Numbered from the stretch's first letter, positions 13,488-28,400 are shown. The stretch is 64,000 nucleotides of DNA from Hanleya hanleyi (GCA_036873755.1 JAVTVY010020371.1:18203-82202); one strand, 5' to 3'. The notes: generated by a model from the sequence alone, not told the origin. Numbers and translations: made by a program.

Positions 13488-16400
13488 GGAAATGACAGGT
13501 CAGTTATGCAATTGTTTTCCGAACGTTCTATGTTTTGGAATGAAAATGTTCCTGAGATAGATACATTTATTTTGATATATGATAAATGAATGTATTTTTG
13601 TGTTTCGAGTGGTATCACAGCGAGGCACCAAAAGTAGGGCTAAACACAGCAATCCTGTAAGACATTATAGTACATAGCATTAAGCAGTAGGCTGTTGACA
13701 GTCTGGTTCTATTGTACCGTAACAATCACGGATTCCGCAAACATGTGCCATACATGGTCATCTGTCACGTAGTCGCTGAAATCCAAATTGAGTGGAAAAT
13801 CAATGTACTACTATTATTGTGTAACGGTGATATTTACGTTTGGGTGAAATTCATATAAACTTCCGCTAACATGTTGCATTGCCCATAAACAGGTCACTTA
13901 TCCGTGAAAGCAAAATTGTACGAAGAGTCAACGCGTAGCATGACACTAAATTTCAGTGTTCTTGTGTAAAATACATGTTTGCTTTTTACCCCTCGGCCAA
14001 CTTTGGCCTAGGGGTATTGTCGTCATCATGTACGGCTGTACGTCCGTACGTCCGTCCGTCCATTACCGCGATATCAGAACCGTTTCATGCATGGCAACCA
14101 AACTTGTTACATCTATTTATCTTCACGTAAATCAGAAGCCTATCGAAAATGAGTCATCTCGGACAATATTTTGCAGAGTTATGCCCCTTTTTACAAATAA
14201 AAATCCATTTATGATTTGTTATTGTGATAATTTCAGAACCGTTCCATATACAACATCCTAACGTGATACAGTTGTTTCTCTTGACCTGAACTAGATGCCT
14301 ATCGAAAATGAGTCGTGTCAGAAAGTATTTTGCAGAGTTATGCCCCTTGTCTAATAAAATCCACTAATTCCTACTGTCACCAACAACAGACATGAGAACA
14401 ACAATTGACCACATCTATACAAACATTCCAAACGTGCAGTGTGGTGTTTCAGAGACCTATTCCTCCTTTCATAAGGCTGTCTGGGTCGCATTCAATTAAA
14501 TATCTCCCACAAAAGGTGCGTAAACAGTTCGTTCATTGCAGTTATTGATCTTTTTCCATTAAAGTTCCATTAACAGTTATTCATCCCTCCCAAAAAATGG
14601 ACTGCTAACCATTCCCCCACCTGATTGATCTTATTCTACTAATATGATTCACTCATCTTGTTCCACTAACAAGTTTTTACCCCTCGGCCAAAATTTGGCC
14701 GAAGGGTATTGTCGTCGTCATGTACGTCTGTCCGTCTGTCCGTCTGTCCGTCCGTCCGTCTGTCCGTCTGTCCGTCACACCTTTCTCGTTACCAAGATAT
14801 CTTTAGAACGACTTACCCTAGGTGCACCAAACTTGCAGTGCACATCCGTATGCTCGTGACCCAGAACCCTATTGAATCTGGACCTGATTGGCTGGAAACT
14901 TTGGCGGCCATCTTTAATTTATGCGAAACCATCACAGCTTTCTTGTTACCAAGATATCTTTAGAACGACTTACCCTAGGCACACTAAACTTGTACTGCAC
15001 ATTCATATGCTCATGGCCCAGAACCCTATTGAATCTGGACCTGATTGGTTGGAAACTTTGGCGGCCATATTTAATTTATGCGAAATCATTAATCTTGTGT
15101 ATCTTAGGTTCCATTTCTCTGTTCAGTGTGAAACTTGGTATAGATCATCGCTGCAACAGGAAACTTCAAAAGAATGACCAAACCAGTTTCCCTGATTCGG
15201 TGAAAACCTTGGCGGCCATCTTTAATTTATGCAAAATTTTTAATGATATATATCTCTGATACCATTCAAGTGCTCTATACGAAACTTGGTATACAGCATC
15301 GATGTATCAAGTGACCTGCAATGAATAACCACATCGGTTCCTCTGAGTGGCGGGAAGGATGGGCGGCCATCTTTAATTTATGCGAAATCATGAATGATCT
15401 CTATCTCTGATACCGTTCAAGTGCTCGGTGTAAAATTTGGTGTATATCATCGATGCATCAATAGACCAGTTTCCCTGATTCGGTGAAAACCTTGGCGGCC
15501 ATCTTTAATTTATGCAAAATCTTAATGATGTATATCTTTGATACCATTTCAGTGTTCTATTTGAAACTTGGTATACAGCATCGACGTATCAAGACACTTG
15601 CAATGAATAACCACATCAGTTCCTCTGAGTGGCGGGAAGGATGAGCGGCCATCTTTAATTTATTTGAAATCATTAATGATCTATATCTCTGATACCGTTC
15701 AAGTGCTCTATGTAAAATTTGGTGTACATCATCGATGTATCAATAGACAGTTCTGGTTTTTCTGATTGGGCGGAAACCTTGGTGGCCATCTTTAATTTAT
15801 GCAAAATCTTTAATGATGGATATCTTTGATACCATTTCAGTGTTCTATATGAAACTTCGTATACAGCATCCATGTATCAAGAGACTTGCAATGAATAACC
15901 ACATCAGTTTCTCTGAGTGACGGGAAGAATGGGCGGCCATCTTTAATTTATGCGAAATCGTTAATGATCTCTATCTCTGTTAATTTTCAAATGCTCGATG
16001 TAAAATTTGGTATACGTCATCGATGCATCAACAGACTTATGTAATGAATACCGGTTTCTCTGATTGGACGGAAACGTTCGAGGCCATTTCTAATGGCAAA
16101 ATTTTTCATAATCTGTATATTTGTCACTTGACTGCTTGGTGTTCCTGAACTCTTGCTTCAAATTGAATACATTAGGAATGGCTGGCGCCCAGAGCCGAGG
16201 GGTTTTCAGATGCGCAGCTTCGTATTTTATCAGTAATTATAATAAACAAAATTTATTCACAACATGATTTGTAGTTTTACTTTTTATACGCCCGCCAAAA
16301 GGCGGACGTATTATGTGATGGCGGTTTCCGTCCGTTTGTCCGTCTGTCCGTCTGTCCGTCCGGTCTATATCTGGGACAGTTTTCTATCTACAGTTCTAAT

Positions 16401-19400
16401 TTTTGGTGAGTGGATACCCTATGGGGAGACGATGTGTCGCGTACCAAAATTCAGGTCGTGGTCGGAGGTCAAAGGTCACTGTTGCCTAAAATCAGGAAAT
16501 CATTGATCGTTGACAGTTTTCTATCTACAGTTCTAATTTTTGGTGAGTGAATGCCCTAGGGGGGAACGATATGTTGCATACCAAATGTAGGTCGAGGTCA
16601 GAGGTCAAAGGTCAGTGTGATCGAAAAATCAGGAAATCATTAAAAATTTCTAATTTTTTGTGAGTGGATTCAATAGAGGGAAATGAAGTGTCGCACACCA
16701 AAATATAGGTCAAGGTCAAAGGTCACTGTTTCCCCAAAATCAGGAAATTATTAAAAATAACATTTTTTTTATATCAGTAGATACATTAGGGGGACACAAT
16801 GTGTCACAAATTAAAATGTAGGTCAAGGTCAAAGGTCAAGGTCACTGTGACCCCAAAATCGTGAAATTGTTAAAAATCATAAAATCGAGATTTTTTTAGT
16901 CCGTTGAGAAATTACGGGGAGTCGTTTTGTCATGTACCAAAATTTAGATCCAGGTCAATAGTCAAGGTCACTGTGACCCCAGAATCAAGGTCAACGGTCA
17001 GTGTGACCTAAAAATCAGGAAATCATCAAAAGATTACTATTTTTTTGTGAGTGGATTCAATAGGGGAAATGAAGTGTCGCACACCAAAAATTAGGTCAAG
17101 GTCAAAGGTCAAGGTCACTGACCCCAAAATCGTGAAATTGTTAAAAATCATGATTTTTGTGTCCATTGAGAAATTACGGGGAGACGGTTTGTCATGTACC
17201 AAAATTTAGGTCAAGGTCAATAGTCAAGGTCACTAGGACTGCGGAATCAAGAAATCTTTAAAAATTATTTTTTTGTGCCAGTAAATACATTGGGGGACAT
17301 GATGTGTCATGTACCAAAATGTAGGTCAAGGCCGAGCATCCGGTTACTGTGACCCCCAAAATCATGAAATTCATAAAAATCATGTTTTTTTGGTGTCTAC
17401 TGATACATTGACGGAAGACGATGTGTCGTGTACCAAAATTTAGGTCAAGGGCAAAGGTCAAGGTCACTGTGACCCCAAAATCAGGAAATCATTCAAAGTA
17501 ACTTTTTTCTGCCAGTTTATACATTAGAGGGACATGATGTGTTGCATATCAAAATGTGGGTCCAAGGTCAAGGTCACTGTGACCCCAAAATCAAGAAATC
17601 ATTAAAAGTCACATGTTCATATGCCTGTCAAAGATGAGGTCGTGTAATGCGATGTTGGGATCTGTCTATTCATCCAATAACATTTGTTGTCCATGCAATA
17701 TGTCTAGTTTCAAGGTATGAATTGTTACCAAATTTTGAGTATACCTTACTCGCATGGCAACGAGGAGCCATACATTTTGAGATCAATTTGTCAAAGGTCA
17801 AGGTCACAGTCTTCCCAAAACTGAATCAGTTTTAGCTGACTATATGTGTTAGGTTGGAATATTCAGAGTTCTCTCCCCTACATGTCAGGGGTTTTTTCAG
17901 ACAGTTTTTCATCGGGGTAACCCCGATGAAAAACGATTACAAATTGAGTTTTTGGAATTTTTTAAATTGAGTTTTTTTCTCGGAAATTGAGTATTTTCTG
18001 GGGTTGATAGTTTGCGCGCCGAAGGCGCGCTAAAAAATTGAGTTTCTGTGAAAAAAAAATTGAGTTTCTGTGAAAAAAAAATTGAGTTTCTGTGAAAAAA
18101 TAGTCGGAAGAAATATATAATTTGCGTCTGCCGGCAAGAATTTTTTTTGGCCGACGTTGCGGTCAATTGCAGAGACAGGGCGATATAAAGACAACATGTC
18201 TGAATACCTTACGTAAACCAGGATCGTTGTTGGAATCATAACGAAAGACATCAACAATTTTGGGGTAAAAGATTCGATCGTTACCTTTCCATTTTTATTT
18301 AACATCTTTCGACAGCGATTGGCAGTCATTTTCCTTCGACAGAGATACTGCATCAATAAATAGTTGTCTCCCTTGTTGCATTCGGAAACCAGGATTAGTG
18401 TGAAGTAGCGCACTCTTTCGCGGGCTCCCGACCAGCGCCCTCTGTAGCGCCGTGATTGGCTAATAAACAACCTTGACCCTACAAAGGCAACGTGACAATC
18501 GTTTGACCAATCTCACGTTCGGCTATTTCCGTATTGGCGGAACAAGCCTCTCACATAGAACGCACAAATCCCCACTGGTGGGGAGCGTATGACGATCACG
18601 CAGTGAGCCGGCTAAGAAATAGTGCCTTTGATAATCGAGAGATCCTGGTGCATTTTATTGTGAAATTCAGTTAATTTTAACCAAACGAACATAACTCATT
18701 CAAATTATACAAAACTATTTCTATGTTTAGTTGAATAATAGCAATCTATCTCCAGAACTCCGCAACTGGGCTAATTTCCGCCAATACGGAAATAGACGAA
18801 TGCGAGATTGGTTCCGCCGAAAATTAATTGTGTGCATGATAAGATAAGATTCTTTATTGCACTGAGCATCCCATTTGGGACAGAGTACAAAACATATAAA
18901 AAGTAGAATAAATAAGAAAGTAAACAAACAAGTGCGACGTTTCCGTTTCTGCTCCCAGAAATCCACTAGGCCAGAGGTCAGTTTTCGCAGCTAAAGTGAG
19001 TTCTGGGGCTAGATTGTCGTTTGACAGTTCGACGAAAGGAAGGTACACACCGACGAGTTACGGTCCCGAATTACAATCAATTAAATATACGAATGAACGC
19101 AGAAGGAATTGTATGGATAGCAGTTGCGTAGAGGGAAACCACCTTGCACTCTATGTCAATTTTTATCCCCAAATAAAGATCATTTTAGGCCTATTGTCTG
19201 TACCACATATCATATTCCAAACATGACCGCCTGCATTCTGAAAGTGCATGTTGTAGCCCCATTCATTTCGTAAAAATGCTAGAGAGATGGTAATACCGGA
19301 TCATACTGGACTGCATATGATAGATCATCAGTTTGAGATCACAGTAGCTTTGTCAACGCAGTCGCAATGGAAATTATGGCTGGTATGATAAATACAGAAA

Positions 19401-22400
19401 TGTTAACATATCATGGATATTCATATATTTATTGATCTTGGACTCCATGATCAATCCGTTCAGTCAGTTTTGGTTCATGTAATTTATCAGTCCATTCCAT
19501 ATATCCGCATGTGTTGCATGGGATTTACTTTAGCAATTACACTTCAGCAGTTTATTTGTGTGAACCTCACTCTGAAGTACATGCATAACAAAATGGACAT
19601 TCATGTTTATTATTATGCCATTTTTAACATTTGTATTTTTCTCTGCGATGAAAAAGCGATCAAATAAAAGATTGTTTGGAGTGTACTACTAAAATAATAA
19701 AAAATTGAGTTTTATATCTACTACACGACTAAAAAGTTGAAAAATTGAGTTTTATTGTACTTTTAGCGCGCCGAAGGCGCGCAAAAAAATTAAGTTTTTC
19801 AAGTTTTGAAATTGAGTTCGATAAAGGATTTTCGTCTGAAAAAACCCCTGCATGTATATGGCAGTTATCCTGTGGAGTTTTCTCCCATGTTTGAAACAGC
19901 TGCATTTAGTTAAACTGTTGTGAAATAAAAACCATAAATTTACTAATTTATGAGTTTCATACCTGTTTATTAACTCAAGAACAAAGGTTTACTTCATCAC
20001 TTTCTTCTTTCATGAAAAATTATCTCGACTGAAAGGAAACTACTATTTTCTTGTGATTGACTATTGTCGATTTCAGCGTGGGATATGCGAGCTCTCGGCT
20101 CTTGCTTCAAGGTCAACTAGTTAACAAGAGTTGAGCTCATTTTAGTTTATCAGTCAATAGAAGATGTGATATATGTTACATTCTCAGGCACAAAATTGTA
20201 GACCTTTCTCTGGACTGCTAGTTATCAATTGCAATCAAGGCTATTAAAGAACCTTGAAATTTGGACCAATGTAATTCCAGATATACGGGCGTATATTGAA
20301 GCCCCTTGGGCTCTTGTTTGTTTTGCTAACAACCTAACCTAACCTAACGTCCGTCCGTCTGTCCGTCTGTCCATCATATCATTGTAAACACATTATCTCA
20401 AAAAGTCCTTCACTTACAACAATGAAGCTTCATACAGTTGTTTAATACAGCCAGTACCAGAAGCCTATTGAAAGTCGGTGCCATTGGATGTGTTTTTCAG
20501 GAGTTATGCCCCTTTATACATGTCTGGCTGTTTTTATCCTTGTAAACACATTATCTCAAAAAGTCCTTCACTCACAACAATGAAACTTCATACAGTTGCT
20601 TAATGCAGCTAGTACCAGAAGCCTATTCAAAGTCGGTGTAATCGGATGTGTTTTTCAGGAGTTATGCCCCTTTATACATGTCTGTTGGTCCATATCCTTG
20701 TAAACACATTATCTCAAAAGTCCTTCACTCACAACAATGAAACTTCATACAGTTGTTTAATACAACCAGTACCAGAAGCCTATTGAAAGTCGGTGCCATT
20801 GGATGTGTTTTTCAGGAGTTATGCCCCTTTATACATGTCTGTCTGTTTTTATCCTTGTAAACACATTATCTCAAAATGTCCTTCACTCACAACAATGAAA
20901 CTTCATACAGTTGTTTAATACAGCCAGTACCAGAAGCCTATTGAAAGTCGGTGTAATCGGATGTGTTTTTCAGGAGTTCTGCCCCTATATACATGTCTGT
21001 TGCCTGTGTTGGTCCATATCCTTGTAAACACATTATCTCAAAAAGTCCTTCACTCACAACAATGAAACTTAATACAGTTGTTTAATACAGTCAGTACCAG
21101 AAGCCTATTGAAAGTCGGTGCCATGGGATGTGTTTTTCAGGAGTTCACACAAACCTGTGTGGATTGCTGTGAATAGACAGTAATCGTTCGACTACATGCA
21201 TCTACTATAGGTAATCACTGCTCTATTGCTATGTTGTTTTGTCTGTCTATGATCTATATCATACAGGTAAAATTATGCCCACCCCAAATATGTGAGTTGT
21301 TGGGGTCAGAAACATTATTTCCACAATTGCTCTGGGCCCGGCCCGAGGGGTCCCGATGGCGACAGCCACATGTTTTATATTCCCACCGCTTAAATGTTTC
21401 CCCAAATTTGGCTCTCTTCTAATGATATCCATTTCAGCAATTTTAGTTGCGTTTACCAAGATATGACAAACGTATATCTATAGTGTATGTATTTATTCCA
21501 GAAACAAATTAATTTAAGGGGAGGATTTTTTTTTTTTTTTTCAAAGAAAGTACACTTACAATACCAGGGGTAAATATTTCTTCCCACAAGCCAATCAATT
21601 CGATAGCGCAGCTTCATGTTTTTAATTCACATTCATGTTTTACTGCATTATTTCAATACAAAAGCATCAATAAACTTCTGCAAACATGTCGCGTTGTCCA
21701 TAAACCTTTTATGTAGTCTACGAAAGCAAAATTTGTTCGGATAATCGACACATTGCACATATATCTTGGTTACCGATAATCGTAGAGTATCAAAAATTTG
21801 GGATATTACATCGATCAATTAGGCGTAAAACTTAGCGAAGTCGAAATCTGATTTCATTTGTCGGTTTATGGGATATAGTGCCCATCGGCACTTTTCGACC
21901 AAAAAATCATTTTCTCCCAAACCGACCAATGAAGTCGCCCCAGATTGTACGGGGATGACCGACATGTTGTAACGTTTAAAATTTCTATAAATCTTTTTAA
22001 TCGGTGCGATGGTTTCTGTACGGGGACTTTTCCCTTTCTCAGATGGGGTGCCATAGTCGGGGGTACAGACAGCTGGCAATGTATATATATCAGGGGGACA
22101 TCACTGCCCAGTTACCTATGTACATGTATTACAGAACAGTACTGTCATAATAATGAGTGATTGAGGGGGCCGGGGGGGGGGGTATGCAAATAAGGGCAGA
22201 ATGGCCCAATTGGCCTATACATGAGGGACTGTTATGTATCCAATCAGAAGTACAGAGAGAGCATCTGAGGGTACCACAAAAGGGCAAAATCTCCCCGCGG
22301 CGCCCCGCCGGCTTCTGTAGTTTGCTGGGGGAGGCGCGCGAAAAAAAGGTCATTTTTGTGTCACTCGTACAGTCAACACCGATACACCGATGTTGCTGAA

Positions 22401-25400
22401 ACCTGACATGGTGATTGCACCATATGGGAACTGATGCATATCCCCCAATGAAGCCGATTGGCCAAAAGCTTCGGCGGCCATCTTGGATTCAGCTGAAAAC
22501 CTTTGAAAATCTTCTTGTCCTGAACCGCTGAACCGATTAACGCGAAACTTGGTACACATCATCTCTGTCAAAATAAGTCTTAGCAACTTGGTACGTTAAA
22601 CAAAATGGTCACCATCGACCAATCAAAATTGTCGGATTTTCAAATAACGGATTTGGATGGGGAAAGTGACTGCATATATGCATTGCGATATGGCGATCAC
22701 GAATATGCATAAATTTTGCTCGTAGGTCACGTGGTTTGGCCGCCATCTTCAATTTTGTCGGAAACGGAACACATCTTGTACAGGTTATAACTCTGGAACT
22801 ATGAAAGGTACAGCCTTGCAGTTTGTTGCATTATATTGTCCAGGAGCAGCTCTTTCGGAAGTATGTCAACCGTTTCCACCTAGCTTCAATAGTTTTCCCG
22901 CTAATCTCAATCGAAGTTCACCCAAAATGGTCAATTATCGGATTTTCAAGTAACGGATTTCGATAGTGGAAGTGACTATCAGGGTTTCATAGAAGTCCAA
23001 ATTTTTGCCACCGGTTACTGAAAATTCAGTATTTTTTTCACCTGTATTGAGTAGTTTTACGTTTTTGTCGCCGACCGACAGACTTGTATTGAGTTTATTT
23101 GTAATTTTGCAACCACCATAAGGAATGTATAAAACATTTCCATATGATGAGCAATGGAGCCTGTCAATACCGCTGTGTATTTGAATTGTGAAAATAAACA
23201 AACCGATAATTTAATATGTTCATTTTTATGTTCTTGATTGACCGCGATCTTGCAATCTATTTTCAGCACATTAATGTCAGATTGTGGATGTCAACAAAAA
23301 ATATTCCAGTCACAGTGCAACATTTAACACACAAATACAGAAAATTACCAGTCTATAAAAAAAACCTTTTAATATCCAAGACTTGCTGAAAAATATCCCA
23401 CCATTGTCATCAAATTATTTTTCAGGCCACTATTTGAAATCAGTAAACCACTGTATAAATAAAAATTTCCCTGAGAATTAGCCCCTGTGATATTTACTGA
23501 AATTATGAATGAAAGCTTTGAGTTGAAGTGAACAGAGTGGTTTCACCCACCGACTGTTAATATGAGTTTATCTCTTGAATTTTATTCACTCCATTTATGA
23601 TTCCTGAATTGACAGTCCATTTTAGTTTTATAATCTCGCAACCAAAATTACTCCGATCCGTTCACGGAACTTTACAACAGCACGTGTGTTGGTGTGACAC
23701 GTGTGTTGGTGCGAGAAAATAACGGTTAACTTGCCGAAATCCTTCCGCCATTTTCGAGAATACACAGCAGGATTAAGCTATTAATGTTGGTAATATCTCA
23801 TATAAAGATCTATCATTCTTAGAAGTTGCTTTCACTCAATTTGGAAATTATGCAGTGAGCGAGCATTGAGGGAAGATCTTGTGATCCGATCTTGTGCCGG
23901 AGGTCGACAACCGATATATTCCTCGGACTACCTGCGATACTGCTGCTTCATGTACTTCCCGTTTAGATTCCATGTGATGCGTCGGAACTGCGGGGGAAGA
24001 TGGGAAAAAAGATAATCTGCACTGTCTGAACGGAGGTCGACGTGCAATATTTTCGGGACGATATTTTCTGACTATCACCGAGAAATTGTCACTACTAGAT
24101 TTATAGACTCGGACGACTCTCACGTCGCAGCGTGGGTATTCCGAGGAATATTTCAGAATCGATTCACTGACGGACGTGAAGTCGGAAACGGAAATGTCCT
24201 AAGACTGACTTTCGGCTGAATTTGGAAATCCCCTTTTGGTGTGAGTCGACGTCTGTTTTTTTCGCCATCCTTTGCTTGAATTACGTGTTCTAGCTTTTAC
24301 CGGAATTGAGTTTTCAGTTCAAAAATTGAATATTTTCCTTAGTAAACATATAAACTTCAGTTTTTTACGGCATGAATTGAGTTTTTAGCTTAATTTTGCC
24401 ACCGAATACCGGTGGCAAAACACGACGTGTATGAAACCCTGGACTATATGTATGTTATGGGACTCGCCATTGCTGAATATGGCGGATTCGTGGTGGTTGA
24501 GCCTATTAGATCTAATTCGTATCCAAAGAAGAAGCCGATTGGTCGAAATGTTCGGTGGCCATCTTGGATTTTCCCTAAAACACTCTAAGATCTTCTTCTC
24601 TCTAACCGCTGAACTGATCGGCGCGAAACTTGCTACACATGATCGATGGTCCGAGGTCTTTTAAAATAAGTCTAGAAAGGTTGCAGGTGAAGTGATCAAT
24701 GCCTCTTCATCCCTAAATCTTGCTTGTCTGGGCTGTATCTTGGCCCCCTACATTGCCGCTTGCGGCTATATTTCTAAATGTATTTGGATAGAATAAGCTG
24801 CTTTTTATCAGGTTTAGTTACAAGAAAACGAAATGACCCCCAGACCACTAGTTCAAATGAGATTTCTCTTTGAATTAATTATGTGAGGGAATTAATCAGA
24901 TATTGATTAAACAAAGTACATCCATAGTAAAATATATGTGCAATATTGAACTTGATATATAATAGCAACAGGGAGATAACTAAAGAAGATTGCTAGCTCA
25001 GGTTACCGTGACTTGGGTTACAGTTTGTCAGAAATCTAATCGTTGACACAAAAGTGTATTCAATACAGAATATGCAACACTATAAACGACGCTGCATGAT
25101 AATTCTAAATGTGCTTGGTTAGAATACACAGATTTTTATCATGTTATGTTCATTATTACCTCTCCATCACTGCAGTGTCATCGTCCAGTACGTGGTACAC
25201 ATTATGTGTAGTATTTTAGATGTACATGTATGATAGGACTCAATCAGTAAGACCAATTCAAAAGAAACAATTCAACGTGATGTATGTGCAGGTCGACATA
25301 CACATACACTCTAGAAGAACTTGTACATTGTATATGCAAGCACATACATATATTGCACCCAAAAGAATCCAAATGCAAATAGCAAACATCACACAAACTA

Positions 25401-28400
25401 AATGCCAGTTCTGGAGATGATTTGCCCTGTACATTGTATATTGAATCTACGGTCCTCATTATCAATTAGCATGATTGGTGTAGTTTATATCTTGTTTCGA
25501 AGACAAATGTACATGAATGACAGAGAAGAGTTCAGCAATCCAACTCTTAATATCCAAGGTGCAGTGGAACTACAAATCCCAAATTAGGATATTATGCACA
25601 AATGTGTATAGTCATACTTGAAGGTGGAAAGAATGACAATATAACTGATCAAAATTCTGCACTCAAATATTTGTCATCAATGCATATGTATAGTAGTTTA
25701 TACAGCTGTAAAGTTGCAGTCATTTTCTTTGCATTATGTGTAATGAGATGCACATCAAACGGGACTCCGGTTACAATTTTCAAAGTACCACCATTTTTTT
25801 TATTCAATATTTATGAGCAGCTTTATCAGAAATGACTAAGGCATAAGTAAGACAAAGAAATTATGAAACATTTCTCTAATGCTGTTCAGGGATTTTTATC
25901 AGTTTAGAAATAAATCATTTTTCGTGACTCCGGTTACATCATATAACATGATAGCATACTACTGTGTATGCTACATAAACTAAAGGTAATTTTAGCTACC
26001 TGCATTTTCTGGTTAAAGTACATGATTAGGCCAATGTATTGGAGACAAAAGATAAAGTAGGAGTAGCCAAGATGACAAATCTACCCTATGATTAACAGAG
26101 AATTTTATGCTATTTTGCACGATATTTCATCAAAAAAATAGAAGTCTATTAGTGGATTAAAACCCAAACAAAATATTATTTCCATGAACTTAGGAATATA
26201 AACTATGTTATAGGAAAAGAATTAGTAACACCATTAAGTTTATTTTTTACTGATCATGTCCATGTTTACACGGAATTGCCCATGTGTGACACATAAATTT
26301 GATAAAATCGATAATTTATACTGAAAGTGCATGGATGACATTTATCCATCCAACGGAGCCAATGGATGTTGCACTTACACTGTTACAGTTTAGGAGGTTA
26401 TACAAACTTTGAAAACAGGGGCAACTGTTACGTCTTTTCTTAGTTTTCTTCACCGAATTCGCGTACAAATGTCGACGCAAGTCGACTCGCCTGCCATGCT
26501 TGATGTTGTTGTTTCGGAATGGAATGTTGAAGGGCATTTCTCCGTGACCTACAATTTGATTGGTCTGAATTATCGACGTCATCCTTCTACATTTACCCTG
26601 TGTCTATGAGCACTTTACATCTTGGCTGCTTGTCAGGCAGTTGAAAGTATTCATAGGCCGTCGGGTGAAGCATGTCGGTCACACGGAATGAGGTGTACAT
26701 TGAAGGGAAACCTCGTGTTCAGTCATCAAAATGGCGGGCCTGTAAAACTTTGACTTTACGTGAGAGATAAACCAATAGTAAAAGGCGAAGGTCGCTTGAG
26801 AAATTCATTTGTGACTGGTTCAGCAAACCTCAGAAATAGTTCAATGAAGCAAAACAACATCAGTTTGTCTGACAATAACTTTTGTCCTGCAACTGTCCTG
26901 CTGATGATTTTGAATATTTCTACCCCTGAATTCAGGTTATTTTGGTAACAGAACATTTTTGCCGAGGCAGATTTAATATGTAATCTGTAGGCCTACCCTC
27001 AGTTCATCCTCTTTGTAATTAATGGTTTCCCTGTCATAATGTTTACAAGCCCCTATCAAATTCTTGATGTATTTTTCTCTGTGGCCATTTCAGATCTACA
27101 TAGCAGTATTCTCTATCAGTAACGGTGATGCTATGAGACTGGTCTATGGCTATGATAGTTATGGTATTTCTATATCTCTATTTCAGATCTACATAGCAGT
27201 ATTCTCTATCAGTAATGGTGATGCTATGAGACTGGTCTATGGCTATGATAGTTATGGTATTTCTATATCTCTATTTCAGATCTACATAGCAGTATCCTCT
27301 ATCAGTAACGGTGATGCTATGAGACTGGTCTATGGCTATGATAGTTATGGTATTTCTATATCTCTATTTCAGATCTACATAGCAGTATTCTCTATCAGTA
27401 ACGGTGATGCTATGAGACTGGTCTATGGCTATGATAGTTATGGTATTTCTATATCTCTATTTCAGATCTACATAGCAGTATTCTCTATCAGTAATGGTGA
27501 TGCTATGAGACTGGTCTATGGCTATGATAGTTATGGTATTTCTATATCTCTATTTCAGATCTACATAGCAGTATTCTCTATCAGTAATGGTGATGCTATG
27601 AGACTGGTCTATGGCTATGATAGTTATGGTATTTCTATATCTCTATTTCAGATCTACATAGCAGTATCCTCTATCAGTAATGGTGATGCTAGGAGACTGT
27701 TCTATGGCTATGATAGTTACATGTATGGTATTTCTATATCTCTATTTCAGATCTACATAGCAGTATTCTCTATCAGTAATGGTGATGCTATGAGACTGGT
27801 CTATGGCTATGATAGCTATGGTAATACGTGTGATGAGCTCAACAATCCCATCCCCAATGTCACCTTATCGGGCCAGAATATGAAAGGCAGACCGTGAGTG
27901 GAATCATTTTTCATTCAGCTTGATAACATTTCACAATGTTGAATCTATGATTATAATACATGTTAATGAAGAGTTTTATGGATCTGATCATGTGGTGGTG
28001 TACAACAGTTTTCATTTCCAATCAAATATCTTTTTTTTCCATCTCGTCGCTCTTCTTTTAGTTCTGTTGAATTTCCTTACGGCAAACAAAGATAACCAAT
28101 TCTGTCTTTTCCCATGGGATTATTGATGAGGAAATATGAAAGCAAAGTCTATTTCCTGAGTTATCTGTTTTCACAGAAACCTAAAGTAAATCCATGTGTA
28201 TTAAAGATCTTCTTAAGATTGAAGTGTAATAATTTCGTCTTGGATCCTGTGAATCATCCAGCCTTTGGTCAGTGTCTTCCCTTCAGATTTCACTATTAAC
28301 TCCACATGAAGTGTTTATACAATTGATTGACACTGGCATTTTTATCACATCCTCATTTCACACTAGAACTGGACAATATCAGTCTGAGGTGGGAGCTAGG

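Noticed and set aside
13389..13618. Polyglutamine or polycysteine protein
   Set aside because: The frame is only a TTG microsatellite in intron 1, with no other coding support.
20327..20347. Telomeric repeat (CCTAA)n
   Set aside because: Only three to four units, internal, and of the arthropod type; more likely a short chance repeat at an element border.
27064..27897. A separate 277-residue gene starting at 27064
   Set aside because: The frame begins in intron sequence before the first acceptor and is the tandemly repeated CTL1 exon 2. It is explained as part of that gene.
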